The translations under genes were made by a program, and so were the position numbers. This document shows positions 24,707 to 34,157 of a stretch of 64,000 bases of DNA, piece after piece; the first letter of the stretch is position 1; each line of letters begins with the position of its first letter. The notes under the pieces were generated by a model, which had not been told where the DNA came from, searched no databases, and saw only the letters and a list, made by a program, of their open reading frames with translations. The DNA is taken from the NCBI RefSeq assembly GCF_000472385.1, contig NZ_AWZU01000004.1, positions 222 to 64,221 of the forward strand, read 5' to 3'. Source of the DNA: Bradyrhizobium sp. ARR65. Lineage in GTDB: Bacteria; Pseudomonadota; Alphaproteobacteria; Rhizobiales; Xanthobacteraceae.

Positions 24707-25778
24707 ACGCGAAACGGAGCAAGCCCGAAACCAAATCGCCGACACCTTGGAGGAGCTGCGCACCTCCATGACGCCGAGGCAGGTGTTCAATCAGTTGGCC
24801 GATCGCGTCGGGGATGCAGGCGGCGCGGCCTTTGTCAGCAATCTGAAAAGGCAGACCATCAACAATCCGGTTCCTGTCGCGCTTATCGGAGCGGGCTTGG
24901 CTTGGCTCATGCTTGGCGGCCGCCGGTCCGAGGCGCTGGGGCGCTCCCTGGCCGGCGATGCCGCGCAGCGGCTCGGCGAGGCGGCGAGCGCTGCGGGCGA
25001 TGCCGTTCGCGGTGCCGCCGATGCGACAGCGCAGACTGCAAGCCGGAAAGGTGCAGAATGGCGTGATGCGGCGAGCCAGAAACGAGCCGAATGGAGCGAG
25101 GCCGCGAGCCAGAAGAGTGGGGAATTGAGCGATGCGGCGGGCGGCAAAGGCGCGGAGTGGAGTGATCAGGCGGCAGGGCTTGCCGATGATGCGCGCAGGC
25201 GGGCCGGCTCGGCTGCGGATCGCGCACGACAGTCCGCCGCAGAAGCCGCAGATGCAGTCGAGCAAATGGCGGGCTCGGTAACCGAATCGGCCCAGCGCAG
25301 CGCGTCGGCAGGTTATGAAGCGCTGTCGGACGGCGCGCGCCGGACCGCGGCCACGGTGAGCGGGTCGACCCGTGCGGCCGGGCAGCGCACACTTCAAGCC
25401 GGCAATGCCTTCGCGGATTTCTGCCGGGACGAGCCGCTGGTGTTGGCCGGGCTTGGTCTTGCGATCGGCGCCGCCATCGGCGCGCTGTTGCCTCAGACCG
25501 AGACCGAAGACCGCCTGATGGGCGAGCGCAGTGACAAGCTGAAGGAGCGCGCGCAGGGCGTTGTGTCGGAGCAGTATGAGGCGGCGAAAAAGGTCGGCGA
25601 CAAGGCGCTCGACGCTGCAGGGGACGAAGCCGCCAAACAGGCCGGCGAGCAGTCGCAAGCCGCCTCATCTGACGCCGCGGCAGGCGCTGGGGAAACGCAT
25701 GAACCCTCGCTCGTGCCCACGCATTTCGATGATCCTTCACCGGGAGGCAGCCTGAGCGCCGACGATCCGCACCCGTGA
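24684..25778 (+). CDS. DUF3618 stress protein with LEA-like 11-residue repeats
   Basis: 364 residues. The N-terminal DUF3618 region (LERETEQARNQIADTLEELR) and a membrane helix (about 62-78) are followed by a long Ala-rich helical region. Residues 120-163 hold four exact 11-residue repeats (SRKGAEWRDAA, SQKRAEWSEAA, SQKSGELSDAA, GGKGAEWSDQA), a period typical of late-embryogenesis-abundant proteins and amphipathic lipid-binding helices. A second membrane helix lies near 250-269, then an acidic disordered tail. Relatives are annotated as nutrient-deprivation-induced proteins. A role in protecting the membrane during desiccation or starvation is inferred. Confidence 0.75.
   Translation: MSYTEQLERETEQARNQIADTLEELRTSMTPRQVFNQLADRVGDAGGAAFVSNLKRQTINNPVPVALIGAGLAWLMLGGRRSEALGRSLAGDAAQRLGEAASAAGDAVRGAADATAQTASRKGAEWRDAASQKRAEWSEAASQKSGELSDAAGGKGAEWSDQAAGLADDARRRAGSAADRARQSAAEAADAVEQMAGSVTESAQRSASAGYEALSDGARRTAATVSGSTRAAGQRTLQAGNAFADFCRDEPLVLAGLGLAIGAAIGALLPQTETEDRLMGERSDKLKERAQGVVSEQYEAAKKVGDKALDAAGDEAAKQAGEQSQAASSDAAAGAGETHEPSLVPTHFDDPSPGGSLSADDPHP
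25041..25172 (+). repeat. Four tandem 33-base units encoding 11-residue repeats
   Basis: This coding segment specifies four consecutive 11-residue units with the shared pattern S-x-K-x-A-E-W-S-x-A-A. The DNA units have drifted from one another, so the amino-acid pattern appears to be kept by selection and is not simply a recent duplication. Confidence 0.7.
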
Positions 25779-25849
25779 CCAGACGGTCTCTTCGCGGGTT
25801 CACTTCGGCGGGGCCGTGAACTCCGCCATTGAGCCCCTTCGCGTCCGCC

Positions 25850-28609
25850 TCAACTGGCGAGCGCGATCCGGATCATCCGGGCGAGCTCCGGCTTGCGGTA
25901 GGGCTTGGCGAGCAGCAGCACGCCGGGATCGAGCCGGCCGTGATGCAGGATGGCGTTTTCGGTGTAGCCCGAGGTGTACAGCGTTTTCAGGTTCGGGCGG
26001 CGCTTGACCGCCTCGTCGACGAGCTGACGGCCGTTCATCGGGCCCGGCATGATCACGTCGGTAAACAGCAGATCGATGTCGGGATGCTTGTCGATGATGG
26101 CGAGCGCTTCGGTTACGTTGGCGGCTTGCAACGTCGTGTAGCCGAGGCTCTCGACCTGGGTGACGACATATTTGCGCACCAGCGAGTCGTCCTCGACGAC
26201 GAGCACGGTCTCATGGCCGCGTTCGACCGTGGGGAGGGTCGCCGTATCGGCCGCGCCCTCCTGCAGGCCGCTCGCGCGCGGCAAATAGATCTTCACGCTG
26301 GTGCCGTGGTCGACCTCGCTATAGATCTTTAGGTGCCCGCCTGACTGCTTGACGAAGCCGAACACCATGGAGAGCCCGAGGCCGGTCCCCTTGCCGACTT
26401 CCTTGGTGGTGAAAAAGGGGTCGAACACCTTCTCCAGATGCTGCGGCGGAATGCCTACGCCGGTATCGCTGACGGCGATCATGACATAGTGCCCGATCGC
26501 GACCTCGCTGTGCATGCTGGCATAGCCCTCGTCGAGATAGACGTTGCGGGTTTCCAGCGTCAGCTTGCCGCCACGAGGCATCGCATCGCGCGCATTCAGC
26601 GCGAGATTGATGATCGCGGTAGTGAGCTGGTTGGGGTCGACCATGGCCGACCAGGCGTCCTGCGCAAGCTTCGGATGGATCTCGATCTGCTCGCCGAGAG
26701 TGGGATGCAGGAGCTTGGCGGCTTCCACGACGAGGCTGTTGACGTCGATCTCGCGCGGCTGCAGCGGTTGCTTGCGGGCGAAGGCGAGCAGGTGCTTGGT
26801 CAGTTGCGCGCCGCGCTCGGCGGCGTCGTCGATCAGCCTGGCGATGGAGGAGAGCTCGGGCCGGTCCGCGACCGCATCCTGCAGGATGCTGATGGTGCCG
26901 GTGATGACGGTCAGAATGTTGTTGAAGTCATGCGCGACTCCGCCGGTCAATTGTCCCACTGCATCCATCTTTTGCGCATGGCGGAACTGCGCCTCGGCCG
27001 CGCGCTGCTCGGTCACGTCGCGTCCGATGAAGAAATGGCGACGCACCGGCTCCGACCAGGATCCCGCCCAGTTCAGCAGCACGGCGTGGCCGTCCTTGTG
27101 GATATAGCGGCATTCGAAGCTGCGCAGTTGCTTGCCGCGCCGCGCGGCACGCATCTCCTCGCGTGTGGCCTCGAGATCGTCGGGATGGATGAACTCGACC
27201 GCGCTGTGCCCGATCATCTCGTCCGGCCGATAGCCGAGGATGGAGATCGAACTGGGGCTGACCTGCACGAAATTGCCGACCTTGTCGGTGACCAGGATCA
27301 GGTCGTGCGAGGTCTCGAAAATGCGTTGCCGCTCCTCGATCTCGCGGCTGAGCGCGTTCTGGGTCCGCTTGCTCTCGGTGATGTCGCGGGCGATCTTCGA
27401 CGCGCCGATGATATCGCCGGACGCGGAGCGCAGCGGGGCGATGGTGAGCATCACGTCGAGCATTCTGCCGCTTTTGTGCATCCGCCGGGTTTCGTGATGT
27501 TCGATCACCTCGCCTTGGCGGATCCGCTCGATGATGTCGTACATCTCGTCGTGCCGGTCCGGCGGAACGATCGTCCGGATATGCTGGCCGACCGCTTCCG
27601 CCGACGAATAGCCGAACAGATGTTCGGCCGCCCGGTTCCAGGCGGTGATGGTGCCGTCGAGCGACTTGGTGATGATCGCGTCGTTGGAGGATTCCACGAC
27701 GGCGCTGAACAGCCACTCGCGTTCGCTGACCCGCTTGCGGACGATCGACAACAGGCGCGACAGTTGGGTCTGCATTGTGACGTTGTCTACGAGCAGCACG
27801 ATCAGCACGAAGGCGGCCGCGCACAGGCCATAGATGCGTCCGACATAGAAGCCGAGATCGTAGCGGGCGACATTGACGATGGCCGACAGCGCGATGTCGA
27901 ACAGCCAGGCGCACATCACCACCATCAGCCAGATGTCGAGTACCGAATGCGGCCTTCGCAACAACAGCGCCAGCAGCGCGGCGAGGCTCAAGCACCACAC
28001 GGCGGAGACGACGCCGATCATGACCGGCGTGTAACGGCCGCCGCCGAGCAGGACTGGCAAAAGGTCGTGCTTGGCAGTGACGACATAAACGAGCGCGGCG
28101 ATGACCGCGAACACCACGGCGATGCTTGCGATGATCGCGGTCGGGGCCGAAACCGTAACCTCAGGGCCGCCGCCTTCGGCCTTGCTCAAGGCGTAGCTGA
28201 GAACCAGAAGGGGGAATCCGGCGTGCCAGATCATGAAAAGCCAGACGGTCGTCTGCGGACCCGCGCCCAGGAGGCCGGCGGGCGCGAACAGGCCGGGAAA
28301 GCTGACCGCATGCGCCATGGCCGCCAGTGCGGTGAAGATGTAGCCGCTCGACAGCAACAGCAGGGCGCGGGAACGCAACACCGCGAATTGCGCAAACAGC
28401 AGCGCTGCGGTGATGATGTCGCAGGTCGCAAGCGCCGATTGATAGCTCGCGACAAAGGCGGGAACGGGCGTCAGCGCCACCCCGGCATAGGGCACCGCGA
28501 ACGCGAACAGGATCGCTGAGATGCCGACGACCCAAAGCGCCACCGCGCGGTCGCGCCGCGAGGCCGGAAAGGTCGCGAGAAAGACATGACGGTCGTTACC
28601 GGTCTGCAT
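25850..28609 (-). CDS. Hybrid sensor histidine kinase with MASE-type membrane sensor, two PAS domains and receiver
   Basis: 919 residues, ATG with GGAG upstream. Residues about 22-275 hold about eight membrane helices in a MASE4-like sensor. PAS1 (about 296-412) and PAS2 (about 425-535) follow, both ending in the usual RDITE/RDVTE boundary. HisKA has [15 protein letters not shown] with His560. The ATPase shows N-box [12 protein letters not shown] and G-boxes DTGVGIPP and [12 protein letters not shown]-terminal receiver (about 797-915) has VVEDD, the phospho-acceptor Asp in [10 protein letters not shown], and Lys in LLAKPYRK. No output regulator is adjacent, so phosphate may pass to an unlinked protein. 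The ligand is unknown. Confidence 0.92.
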   Translation of the reverse strand: MQTGNDRHVFLATFPASRRDRAVALWVVGISAILFAFAVPYAGVALTPVPAFVASYQSALATCDIITAALLFAQFAVLRSRALLLLSSGYIFTALAAMAHAVSFPGLFAPAGLLGAGPQTTVWLFMIWHAGFPLLVLSYALSKAEGGGPEVTVSAPTAIIASIAVVFAVIAALVYVVTAKHDLLPVLLGGGRYTPVMIGVVSAVWCLSLAALLALLLRRPHSVLDIWLMVVMCAWLFDIALSAIVNVARYDLGFYVGRIYGLCAAAFVLIVLLVDNVTMQTQLSRLLSIVRKRVSEREWLFSAVVESSNDAIITKSLDGTITAWNRAAEHLFGYSSAEAVGQHIRTIVPPDRHDEMYDIIERIRQGEVIEHHETRRMHKSGRMLDVMLTIAPLRSASGDIIGASKIARDITESKRTQNALSREIEERQRIFETSHDLILVTDKVGNFVQVSPSSISILGYRPDEMIGHSAVEFIHPDDLEATREEMRAARRGKQLRSFECRYIHKDGHAVLLNWAGSWSEPVRRHFFIGRDVTEQRAAEAQFRHAQKMDAVGQLTGGVAHDFNNILTVITGTISILQDAVADRPELSSIARLIDDAAERGAQLTKHLLAFARKQPLQPREIDVNSLVVEAAKLLHPTLGEQIEIHPKLAQDAWSAMVDPNQLTTAIINLALNARDAMPRGGKLTLETRNVYLDEGYASMHSEVAIGHYVMIAVSDTGVGIPPQHLEKVFDPFFTTKEVGKGTGLGLSMVFGFVKQSGGHLKIYSEVDHGTSVKIYLPRASGLQEGAADTATLPTVERGHETVLVVEDDSLVRKYVVTQVESLGYTTLQAANVTEALAIIDKHPDIDLLFTDVIMPGPMNGRQLVDEAVKRRPNLKTLYTSGYTENAILHHGRLDPGVLLLAKPYRKPELARMIRIALAS

Positions 28610-28709
28610 GTCGTCTCCGCCACACCGCGGCTCTAGATCTGCAATTCCGCGCGAGAGACACGCAATGCGCCCATCCCATCTGCCGAGAAGTCAACGAGAT
28701 CGATCCGAC

Positions 28710-28746
28710 GTCTGATATTAGAAGTCTGATATTACTTGATATTGGC
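28710..28746. repeat. Short direct repeats (TGATATT x3) upstream of the hybrid kinase
   Basis: GTCTGATATTA occurs at 28710-28720 and again at 28724-28734, a 14-base period, followed by a partial copy, TTGATATTGG, at 28737-28746. The cluster lies about 100 bases upstream of the kinase start, a position that suits a regulator binding array. Confidence 0.6.
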
Positions 28747-28977
28747 CGCCCGGCCAGAATTGGAGCCGGCAGGGGTAACGCCTCCCTTACGGCGGGGTTG
28801 CAATTTCGCCCGGGCTCTTACCCCATCCAATACGCCAAGTCGTAGTTACATTGTAGAATTGCCTGGCAAGCCGCCGGGAGTTCCCGATACCGGGTGGATC
28901 GAGAACGACGAGGATATCCGCGCGATGATCTGCATCGTGCTGCGCGTCGACCGTCGTGAGGTCGAAGCGCGAAATAG

Positions 28978-29007
28978 AAAACGCCCCGGACGTGGCCGGA
29001 GCGTTTC
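28978..29007 (-). terminator. Rho-independent terminator of the liv operon
   Basis: On the minus strand, an AAACGC-t-CCGG stem pairs with CCGG-g-GCGTTT around a short loop and is followed by TTTTCTATTT. It starts about 20 bases after the livJ stop codon, where the operon should end. Confidence 0.75.
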
Positions 29008-29027
29008 GCGTTGCTCAGGTTTGGGCC

Positions 29028-30146
29028 TCAGGAGCCTTTCTCGTTCACCTCGGCATAGCCGCCCTTGTCGTCCCATCTGTACACGACATAGTCGAGCTGC
29101 TTGATGTCGCCCTTGGAGTCGTATTCCAGCTTGCCGATCACGGTGTCCCAGGAGCCGGCCTTGATCGTATCCATCACCTTCTTCGGATCGGTGGTGCCCG
29201 CCTTGGCAGCGGCCTGCGACCACACCTGCACGGCCGCATAGGTGTAGAGCGTGTAGCCCTCGGGATCGATGTTCTTGACCTTGAACTTTTCGACGATCGC
29301 CGCCGCGGTCGGCTTCTTGCGCGGATCGGGGCCGAAGGTGAACAAGGTGCCGGCGGCGGCGGGCCCGGTGATCGAGGCATATTCCTTGTCGGCCATGGCG
29401 TCGCCCGCCATCAGGATGGTCTTCAAGCCCTGGTCGCGCATCTGGCGCAGGATCAAGCCTGCCTCCTGATGATAGCCGCCGACATAGACGAGATCGATGT
29501 TCTCAGCCTTCAGCCGCGAGACGATGGCGTTAAAGTCCTTGTCGCCCTTGGTGTAGGATTCGTAGAGCTTTTCGGTGACGCCGGCCTTGTTGAGCGCCTT
29601 CTTGGTCTCGTCGGCAAGACCTTTGCCATAGGTCGTCTTGTCATTGAGGATCGCGATGTTCTTGCCCTTGAAATTCTTGGCGATGTAGTTGCCGGCGACC
29701 TGGCCTTGCTGATCATCGCGGCCGCAGACGCGAGCCACATTCCACAGCTTGCGTTCGGTGAAGGTCGGATTCGTCGAGGCCGGCGTGATCTGCAGCACGT
29801 TGTTTTCCGCATAGGCCTCCGAGGCGGGGATCGACGAGGACGAGCAGTAGTGGCCGACGACGAATGGAATTCGCGCGCTGCCGATCTTTTCCGCCACCGA
29901 GCGCGCCTGCTTGGGATCGCAGGCATCGTCCTCGACGTCGAGCGCGAGCTTCTTGCCAAGCACGCCGCCTGCGGCGTTGAGGTCCGTCACGGCCATGTCG
30001 GCGCCGTTCCTTAACTGGCGGCCGAAAGCGGATTCGCCGCCGGTCATCGGTCCCGCCACGGCGATGGTGAGGTCTTGAGCAAATGCTGCGGTCGATAGCG
30101 CCAGCGACGCGCCAAATGCCAGGCCGATGAGCTTCATTGATGTCAT
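29028..30146 (-). CDS. livJ: Branched-chain amino-acid-type ABC transporter, periplasmic binding protein
   Basis: 372 residues from the ATG at 30146, which has GAGG upstream. Residues 4-24 form a Sec signal peptide ending AAFA-QDLT. The mature part begins TIAVAGPMTGGESAFGRQLR, the standard opening of LivJ/LivK binding proteins, and has a Cys pair (DACDP, GHYCSS) like that which forms a disulfide in LivJ. It is the last gene of the leftward liv cluster, 192 bases after livF, with its own binding site and a terminator after it. The ligand may be leucine, isoleucine or valine, but relatives also bind amides, urea or aromatic acids. Confidence 0.92.
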   Translation of the reverse strand: MTSMKLIGLAFGASLALSTAAFAQDLTIAVAGPMTGGESAFGRQLRNGADMAVTDLNAAGGVLGKKLALDVEDDACDPKQARSVAEKIGSARIPFVVGHYCSSSSIPASEAYAENNVLQITPASTNPTFTERKLWNVARVCGRDDQQGQVAGNYIAKNFKGKNIAILNDKTTYGKGLADETKKALNKAGVTEKLYESYTKGDKDFNAIVSRLKAENIDLVYVGGYHQEAGLILRQMRDQGLKTILMAGDAMADKEYASITGPAAAGTLFTFGPDPRKKPTAAAIVEKFKVKNIDPEGYTLYTYAAVQVWSQAAAKAGTTDPKKVMDTIKAGSWDTVIGKLEYDSKGDIKQLDYVVYRWDDKGGYAEVNEKGS

Positions 30147-30338
30147 GAGGGTCCTCACGGTGATCGCTTCTGTTTTAAGTCCCGGCCAAGGCCGGCTTGG
30201 AAGATCGCGCGCCATTGTCGGCCGATTTTGCCGCGAAGTCATCGGCAATTTTCGGGCAAGACGGGTCGCCGCTTCGCAGCATCTTGCCGCAGCCTCAGCA
30301 TGGTCGTCCTGGCGAAAGGAGGAATCGCAGCGGGCTTG

Positions 30339-31073
30339 CTACCCCCGCCGCCCGCCTTCGAGGTAGGCGGCGCGGATCTCGGGGCGCTGCAGCAGCTCGG
30401 CGCCGGTTCCGGCGAGCGTGATCAGGCCGTTGACCATGACGTAGCCGCGGTGGGCGAGCTTGAGCGCATGATTGGCGTTCTGCTCGACGATCAGCACGGT
30501 CAGCCCGTCCTGCCGGTTCAGCGTGCGAATTGCGTCGAAAATCTGCCGCGCGATCAGCGGCGCGAGCCCGAGCGAGGGCTCGTCCAGCAAGAGCAGGCGG
30601 GGGCGGCTCATCAGCGCCCGTGCGATCGCAAGCATCTGCTGCTCGCCGCCGGAGAGCGTGCCGCCGCGCTGCGCCATGCGCTCCCTCAGCCGCGGGAACA
30701 GCGAGAACACCCGCGTCAACGTGCTTTCGCGCTCGGCCTCGTTCGAATAGGTGACATCGGCGCCCATCTGCAGGTTTTCCGCAACGCTCATGCGCGGAAA
30801 GATCCGCCGGCCCTCGGGCGATTGCGCAATGCGTAGCCGCGCGATCTCATGGGTCGGCACCTCGGTGATGTCGCGGCCGTCGAACAGGATTTGACCGGCG
30901 CGGGCGCGCGGCCGGCCGAAGATGCTCATCATCAAGGTCGACTTGCCGGCGCCGTTGGCGCCGATCAGCGCCACGATCTCGCCGGCATTGATCTCGAGAT
31001 CGACGCCCTTCAGCGCCTCGATCTTGCCGTAGGCGGCGCGCAGGCCGCGGATCGCGAGCAGGGGCGGGCTCAC
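30339..31073 (-). CDS. livF: Branched-chain amino-acid-type ABC transporter ATPase LivF
   Basis: 244 residues from a GTG at 31073, which overlaps the livG stop by four bases. Walker A GANGAGKS (about 38-45), Q-loop QSPEGRRIFP, signature LSGGEQQML (about 138-146), Walker B LLLLDE and the switch region IVEQN are all intact. The IVEQN motif in place of a His is usual for LivF. It powers import together with LivG and the LivHM permeases. Confidence 0.95.
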   Translation of the reverse strand: MSPPLLAIRGLRAAYGKIEALKGVDLEINAGEIVALIGANGAGKSTLMMSIFGRPRARAGQILFDGRDITEVPTHEIARLRIAQSPEGRRIFPRMSVAENLQMGADVTYSNEAERESTLTRVFSLFPRLRERMAQRGGTLSGGEQQMLAIARALMSRPRLLLLDEPSLGLAPLIARQIFDAIRTLNRQDGLTVLIVEQNANHALKLAHRGYVMVNGLITLAGTGAELLQRPEIRAAYLEGGRRG

Positions 31074-31906
31074 GCGTCGCTCTCCATCACGGCGATGGCT
31101 TCCTGCTCGTCGGCGCCCAGATAGGCCGCGATCACGCGCGGGTCGTCGCGCACCGTTTGCGGCGCGCCTTCCGCGATCTTCACGCCATAATCCATCACCA
31201 CGACGTGGTCGGAAATCTCCATCACCACGCTCATGTCGTGCTCGATCAGAAGAATGGAGGTGCCGTGATCGGCGCGGATCGAGAGCAGCAGCTCGCTCAA
31301 GGCCGCGCTCTCGCGCGCGTTCAGCCCGGCCGCCGGCTCGTCGAGGCAGAGCAGGGCGGGCTCCGTGCACATCGCGCGCGCGATTTCGAGCCGGCGCTGG
31401 TCGCCATAAGCGAGGTTGCCCGCGGCATCGTCGGCGCGATCGATCAGCCCGACGCGCTTTAGCCAAAAGGTGGCACGCTCGATCGCGCGCCTCTCGGCCG
31501 CGCGCCAGGACGGCGCGCCGAACAGGCCGAGAAAGGTGAAGCCCGAGGCCAGCATCAGCGCGTTGTGCTGGGCGACCATCAGGTTTTCCAGGGCGGTCAT
31601 GCCGGGAAACAGGCGGATGTTCTGGAAGGTGCGCGCGACCTTTGCCTGCTTGGAGATACGAAAATCGTTCAGCCGCTCCAACGCGATCTCGCGGCCGTTG
31701 TCGTGCGCGAGCCGCATGGTACCGCCGGTCGGCTTGTAGAAGCCGGTGATGCAGTTGAATACGGTGGTCTTGCCGGCACCGTTGGGGCCGATCAGCGCGG
31801 TGATCCTGCGCCGCCCCGCATCGAAGGAAAGTTCATTGACGGCGACGATGCCGCCAAAGCGCATGCTGAGGCGGTCGACGGTGAGGATGCTATCGGTGTC
31901 GCTCAT
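31070..31906 (-). CDS. livG: Branched-chain amino-acid-type ABC transporter ATPase LivG
   Basis: 278 residues. Walker A GPNGAGKT (about 38-45), Q-loop TFQNIRLFPGMTALEN, signature LAYGDQRRLEIARA, Walker B LLCLDE and switch His IEHDMSVVM are present. The LAYGDQR form of the signature is typical of LivG. The start overlaps the livM stop (ATGA), and the stop overlaps the livF start, so translation is chained through the operon. Confidence 0.95.
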   Translation of the reverse strand: MSDTDSILTVDRLSMRFGGIVAVNELSFDAGRRRITALIGPNGAGKTTVFNCITGFYKPTGGTMRLAHDNGREIALERLNDFRISKQAKVARTFQNIRLFPGMTALENLMVAQHNALMLASGFTFLGLFGAPSWRAAERRAIERATFWLKRVGLIDRADDAAGNLAYGDQRRLEIARAMCTEPALLCLDEPAAGLNARESAALSELLLSIRADHGTSILLIEHDMSVVMEISDHVVVMDYGVKIAEGAPQTVRDDPRVIAAYLGADEQEAIAVMESDA

Positions 31907-33225
31907 CCGTGCCCCTCCTTGACGAGATCGGAGGAGATGGCTTCCGCCCGCTTCAGATAGACCGTTGGCGCGCGGTGACCGATCAGCCCGCGCGGGCGCC
32001 AGATCATCAGGAGCACCATGGCGATGCCGAACACCAGCATGCGGTATTGCTCGAGCCCGCGGAAGAGCTCGAAGCCGCCGATCAGCGCGAGCGCGGCGAG
32101 CGCGACGCCAAGCTGCGAGCCCATGCCGCCGAGCACGACGATCGCGAGCACTAGCGCCGATTCCTGGAAGGTGAAGGATTCCGGGCTGATGAAGCCTTGA
32201 CGGGTGGCGAAGAAGGCGCCGGCGAAGCCGCCGAACAGCGCGCCGGTCGCGAAGGCCGTCAGCTTGGTCGTGGTGGTATTGATGCCGAGCGCGCGGCAGG
32301 CGACCTCGTCCTCGCGCAGCGCTTCCCAGGCGCGGCCGATCGGCAGCCGCCGAAGGCGGATGGTCACCCAGTTGGTGATGAGCGCGAGCGCCAGGATCAC
32401 GTAGAACAGGAACACGATGCGGTGGGTCGGATCGAATTCGATGCCAAGCCTTGCCGCCAGTCCGTCGTCGGCAGGAGTCAACGGAATGCCGAACAGCGTC
32501 GGGCGGGGAATGCCGGAGATGCCGTTCGGCCCGCCGGTGAGACTCTGCCAGTTGACGATGACGAGCCGGATGATCTCGCCGAAGGCAAGCGTCACGATGG
32601 CAAGATAATCGCCGCGCAGCCGCAAGACCGGAAAGCCCAGCATCACGCCCCAGAGCGAGGCGAGGATCCCGGCGAGCGGCAGGCAGATCCAGAACGACAG
32701 GCCGAAGGTGGTTGCGAGCAGCGCGTAGGAATAAGCGCCGACGGCATAGAAGGCGACGTAGCCGAGATCGAGCAGGCCGGCCAGCCCGACCACGACATTC
32801 AACCCCCAGCCCAGCATCACATAGGTGAGCACGAGGATGGCGAGATCGAGAATGTAGCGCTGCTGATAGAAAATCACCGGCACCAAGAGGGTGAAGATGA
32901 GCAGCGCGGGCGCGATCAGGCGTCCGGCAAGGGCCAGACCGTTTTGCACCGGAGGCGGGATCAGATTGGCCGTAGGAGCAGGTCCGAGCCATTGCCGCAT
33001 CAGCTCGACAATGATGCTGCCGATGAAGACCGCGCCGACCAGGCTTGCGAGCTCGCTGAACCGCGTCCAGTAGATCAATTGCCCGGTTGGCCCGGCTTCG
33101 GTGCGGATGCCGATCATCAGCGAGAACAGCACCAGCGCGACGAAGGCGCTGAGCAGGGCTTTCTTGAGAATGAAGGCGGCGCGGTGCGCGCGCGCCGGCT
33201 TATGGTCGGTCGTAGGTGCTGTCAC
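31903..33225 (-). CDS. livM: Branched-chain amino-acid-type ABC permease LivM
   Basis: 440 residues from a GTG at 33225; the long upstream open frame belongs to livH sequence read in another frame. About 10 membrane helices are present, with the family loop GLNVVVGLAGLLDLGYVAFY near residue 160 and REDEVACRALGINTTTTKL near 320, which contacts the ATPases. The N-terminus is longer than in E. coli LivM and adds two extra helices before the core, a form common in rhizobia. It lies 14 bases after livH. Confidence 0.93.
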   Translation of the reverse strand: MTAPTTDHKPARAHRAAFILKKALLSAFVALVLFSLMIGIRTEAGPTGQLIYWTRFSELASLVGAVFIGSIIVELMRQWLGPAPTANLIPPPVQNGLALAGRLIAPALLIFTLLVPVIFYQQRYILDLAILVLTYVMLGWGLNVVVGLAGLLDLGYVAFYAVGAYSYALLATTFGLSFWICLPLAGILASLWGVMLGFPVLRLRGDYLAIVTLAFGEIIRLVIVNWQSLTGGPNGISGIPRPTLFGIPLTPADDGLAARLGIEFDPTHRIVFLFYVILALALITNWVTIRLRRLPIGRAWEALREDEVACRALGINTTTTKLTAFATGALFGGFAGAFFATRQGFISPESFTFQESALVLAIVVLGGMGSQLGVALAALALIGGFELFRGLEQYRMLVFGIAMVLLMIWRPRGLIGHRAPTVYLKRAEAISSDLVKEGHG

Positions 33226-33239
33226 GCGGCCGCCCGACA

Positions 33240-34157
33240 CTAGACTTTTTCGACTTCCGGCCGGCCCAAAAGGCCGGTCGGCATGAAAATCAGGACCACG
33301 ATCAGAATCGAGAACGCCGCGACGTCCTTGTACTCGACCGAGAAATACGCCGACCACAGCGTCTCGATCAGCCCAATCGCGAGCCCACCCAGCATCGCCC
33401 CCGGCAGCGAGCCGATGCCGCCGAGCACGGCCGCGGTGAACGCTTTGATGCCTGCGACAAATCCCATGTAGAAATCCACCAGGCCGTAATAGAGCAGGTA
33501 CATCATGCCCGCCACGGCTGCCAGCGCGGCACCAATGACGAAGGTCATGGAGATGGTGCGGTCGACATCGACGCCAAGCAGCGCCGCCATGGTCTGGTCC
33601 TGCTCGCAGGCGCGCATGTCGCGTCCGAGCCGGGTCCGTGCCACCAGCCAGGTGAAGAGAGCGAGCAACACCACGGTGGTGATCACCACGACGATCTGCA
33701 CGTTGGAGAGCTGGACGACAAAGCCGCCTGCGCCCTTATGCAGCGTGTAGCCGCCGGTGATGATCGGCGGCACCGGCTTGACCCGCGCGCCTTGGGCGAC
33801 CTGCGAGAAATTGGAAAGCACGAAGGACATGCCGATGGCCGAGAGCATTGGCGCCAGGCGGAAGGAATGGCGTAGCGGACGGTAGGCGATACGCTCCACC
33901 GTCCAGCCATAAAGTGCGGTGATCGCCATCGCGACCAAAAGCACGATCAGGAGGATCACGGGCACGGCGGTGAGCCCGAACGAGACCAGCACCAGGAACG
34001 AGATCAGGGCGATGAAGCCGCCGATCATGAAGATGTCGCCATGGGCGAAATTGATCATGCCGACGATGCCGTAGACCATGGTGTAGCCGATCGCGATCAG
34101 GCCGTAGATCGAGCCGAGCACCAGACCGTTGATGAGCTGTTGGGCGAAATAATCCAT
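33240..34157 (-). CDS. livH: Branched-chain amino-acid-type ABC permease LivH
   Basis: 305 residues, about eight membrane helices. The opening LINGLVLGSIYGLIAIGYTM and MINFAHGDIFMIGGF is diagnostic of LivH, and CEQDQTMAALLGVDVDRTIS near residue 190 is the ATPase-coupling loop. It is the first gene of the operon livH-livM-livG-livF-livJ. The 436-base gap upstream should contain the operon's promoter. Confidence 0.95.
   Translation of the reverse strand: MDYFAQQLINGLVLGSIYGLIAIGYTMVYGIVGMINFAHGDIFMIGGFIALISFLVLVSFGLTAVPVILLIVLLVAMAITALYGWTVERIAYRPLRHSFRLAPMLSAIGMSFVLSNFSQVAQGARVKPVPPIITGGYTLHKGAGGFVVQLSNVQIVVVITTVVLLALFTWLVARTRLGRDMRACEQDQTMAALLGVDVDRTISMTFVIGAALAAVAGMMYLLYYGLVDFYMGFVAGIKAFTAAVLGGIGSLPGAMLGGLAIGLIETLWSAYFSVEYKDVAAFSILIVVLIFMPTGLLGRPEVEKV

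Larger units (their letters stand above)
28610..29027. other. Intergenic stretch with TGATATT repeats
   Basis: About 420 bases between the leftward hybrid kinase and the end of livJ. It holds three TGATATT copies (28710-28746) and the livJ terminator (28978-29007). A rightward open frame from 28736 runs into livJ on the opposite strand; it has no binding site or domain and I do not count it. No tRNA-like fold could be built from the GC-rich part at 28750-28830. Confidence 0.4.

Noticed and set aside
28745..28835. GC-rich segment that looked like a possible tRNA or small RNA
   Set aside because: I could not fold a cloverleaf, there is no GTTCGA-type T-loop, and no CCA-like end; nothing specific supports an RNA gene.
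28736..29104. Rightward 122-residue open frame between the hybrid kinase and livJ
   Set aside because: It has no ribosome binding site, contains no domain, runs through the livJ terminator and overlaps the 3' end of livJ on the other strand.
31074..31466. Longer upstream starts for livF, livG and livM in continuous open frames
   Set aside because: The extra sequence is Arg/Pro-rich out-of-frame reading of the neighbouring gene; overlapping GTG or ATG starts give proteins of normal family length.
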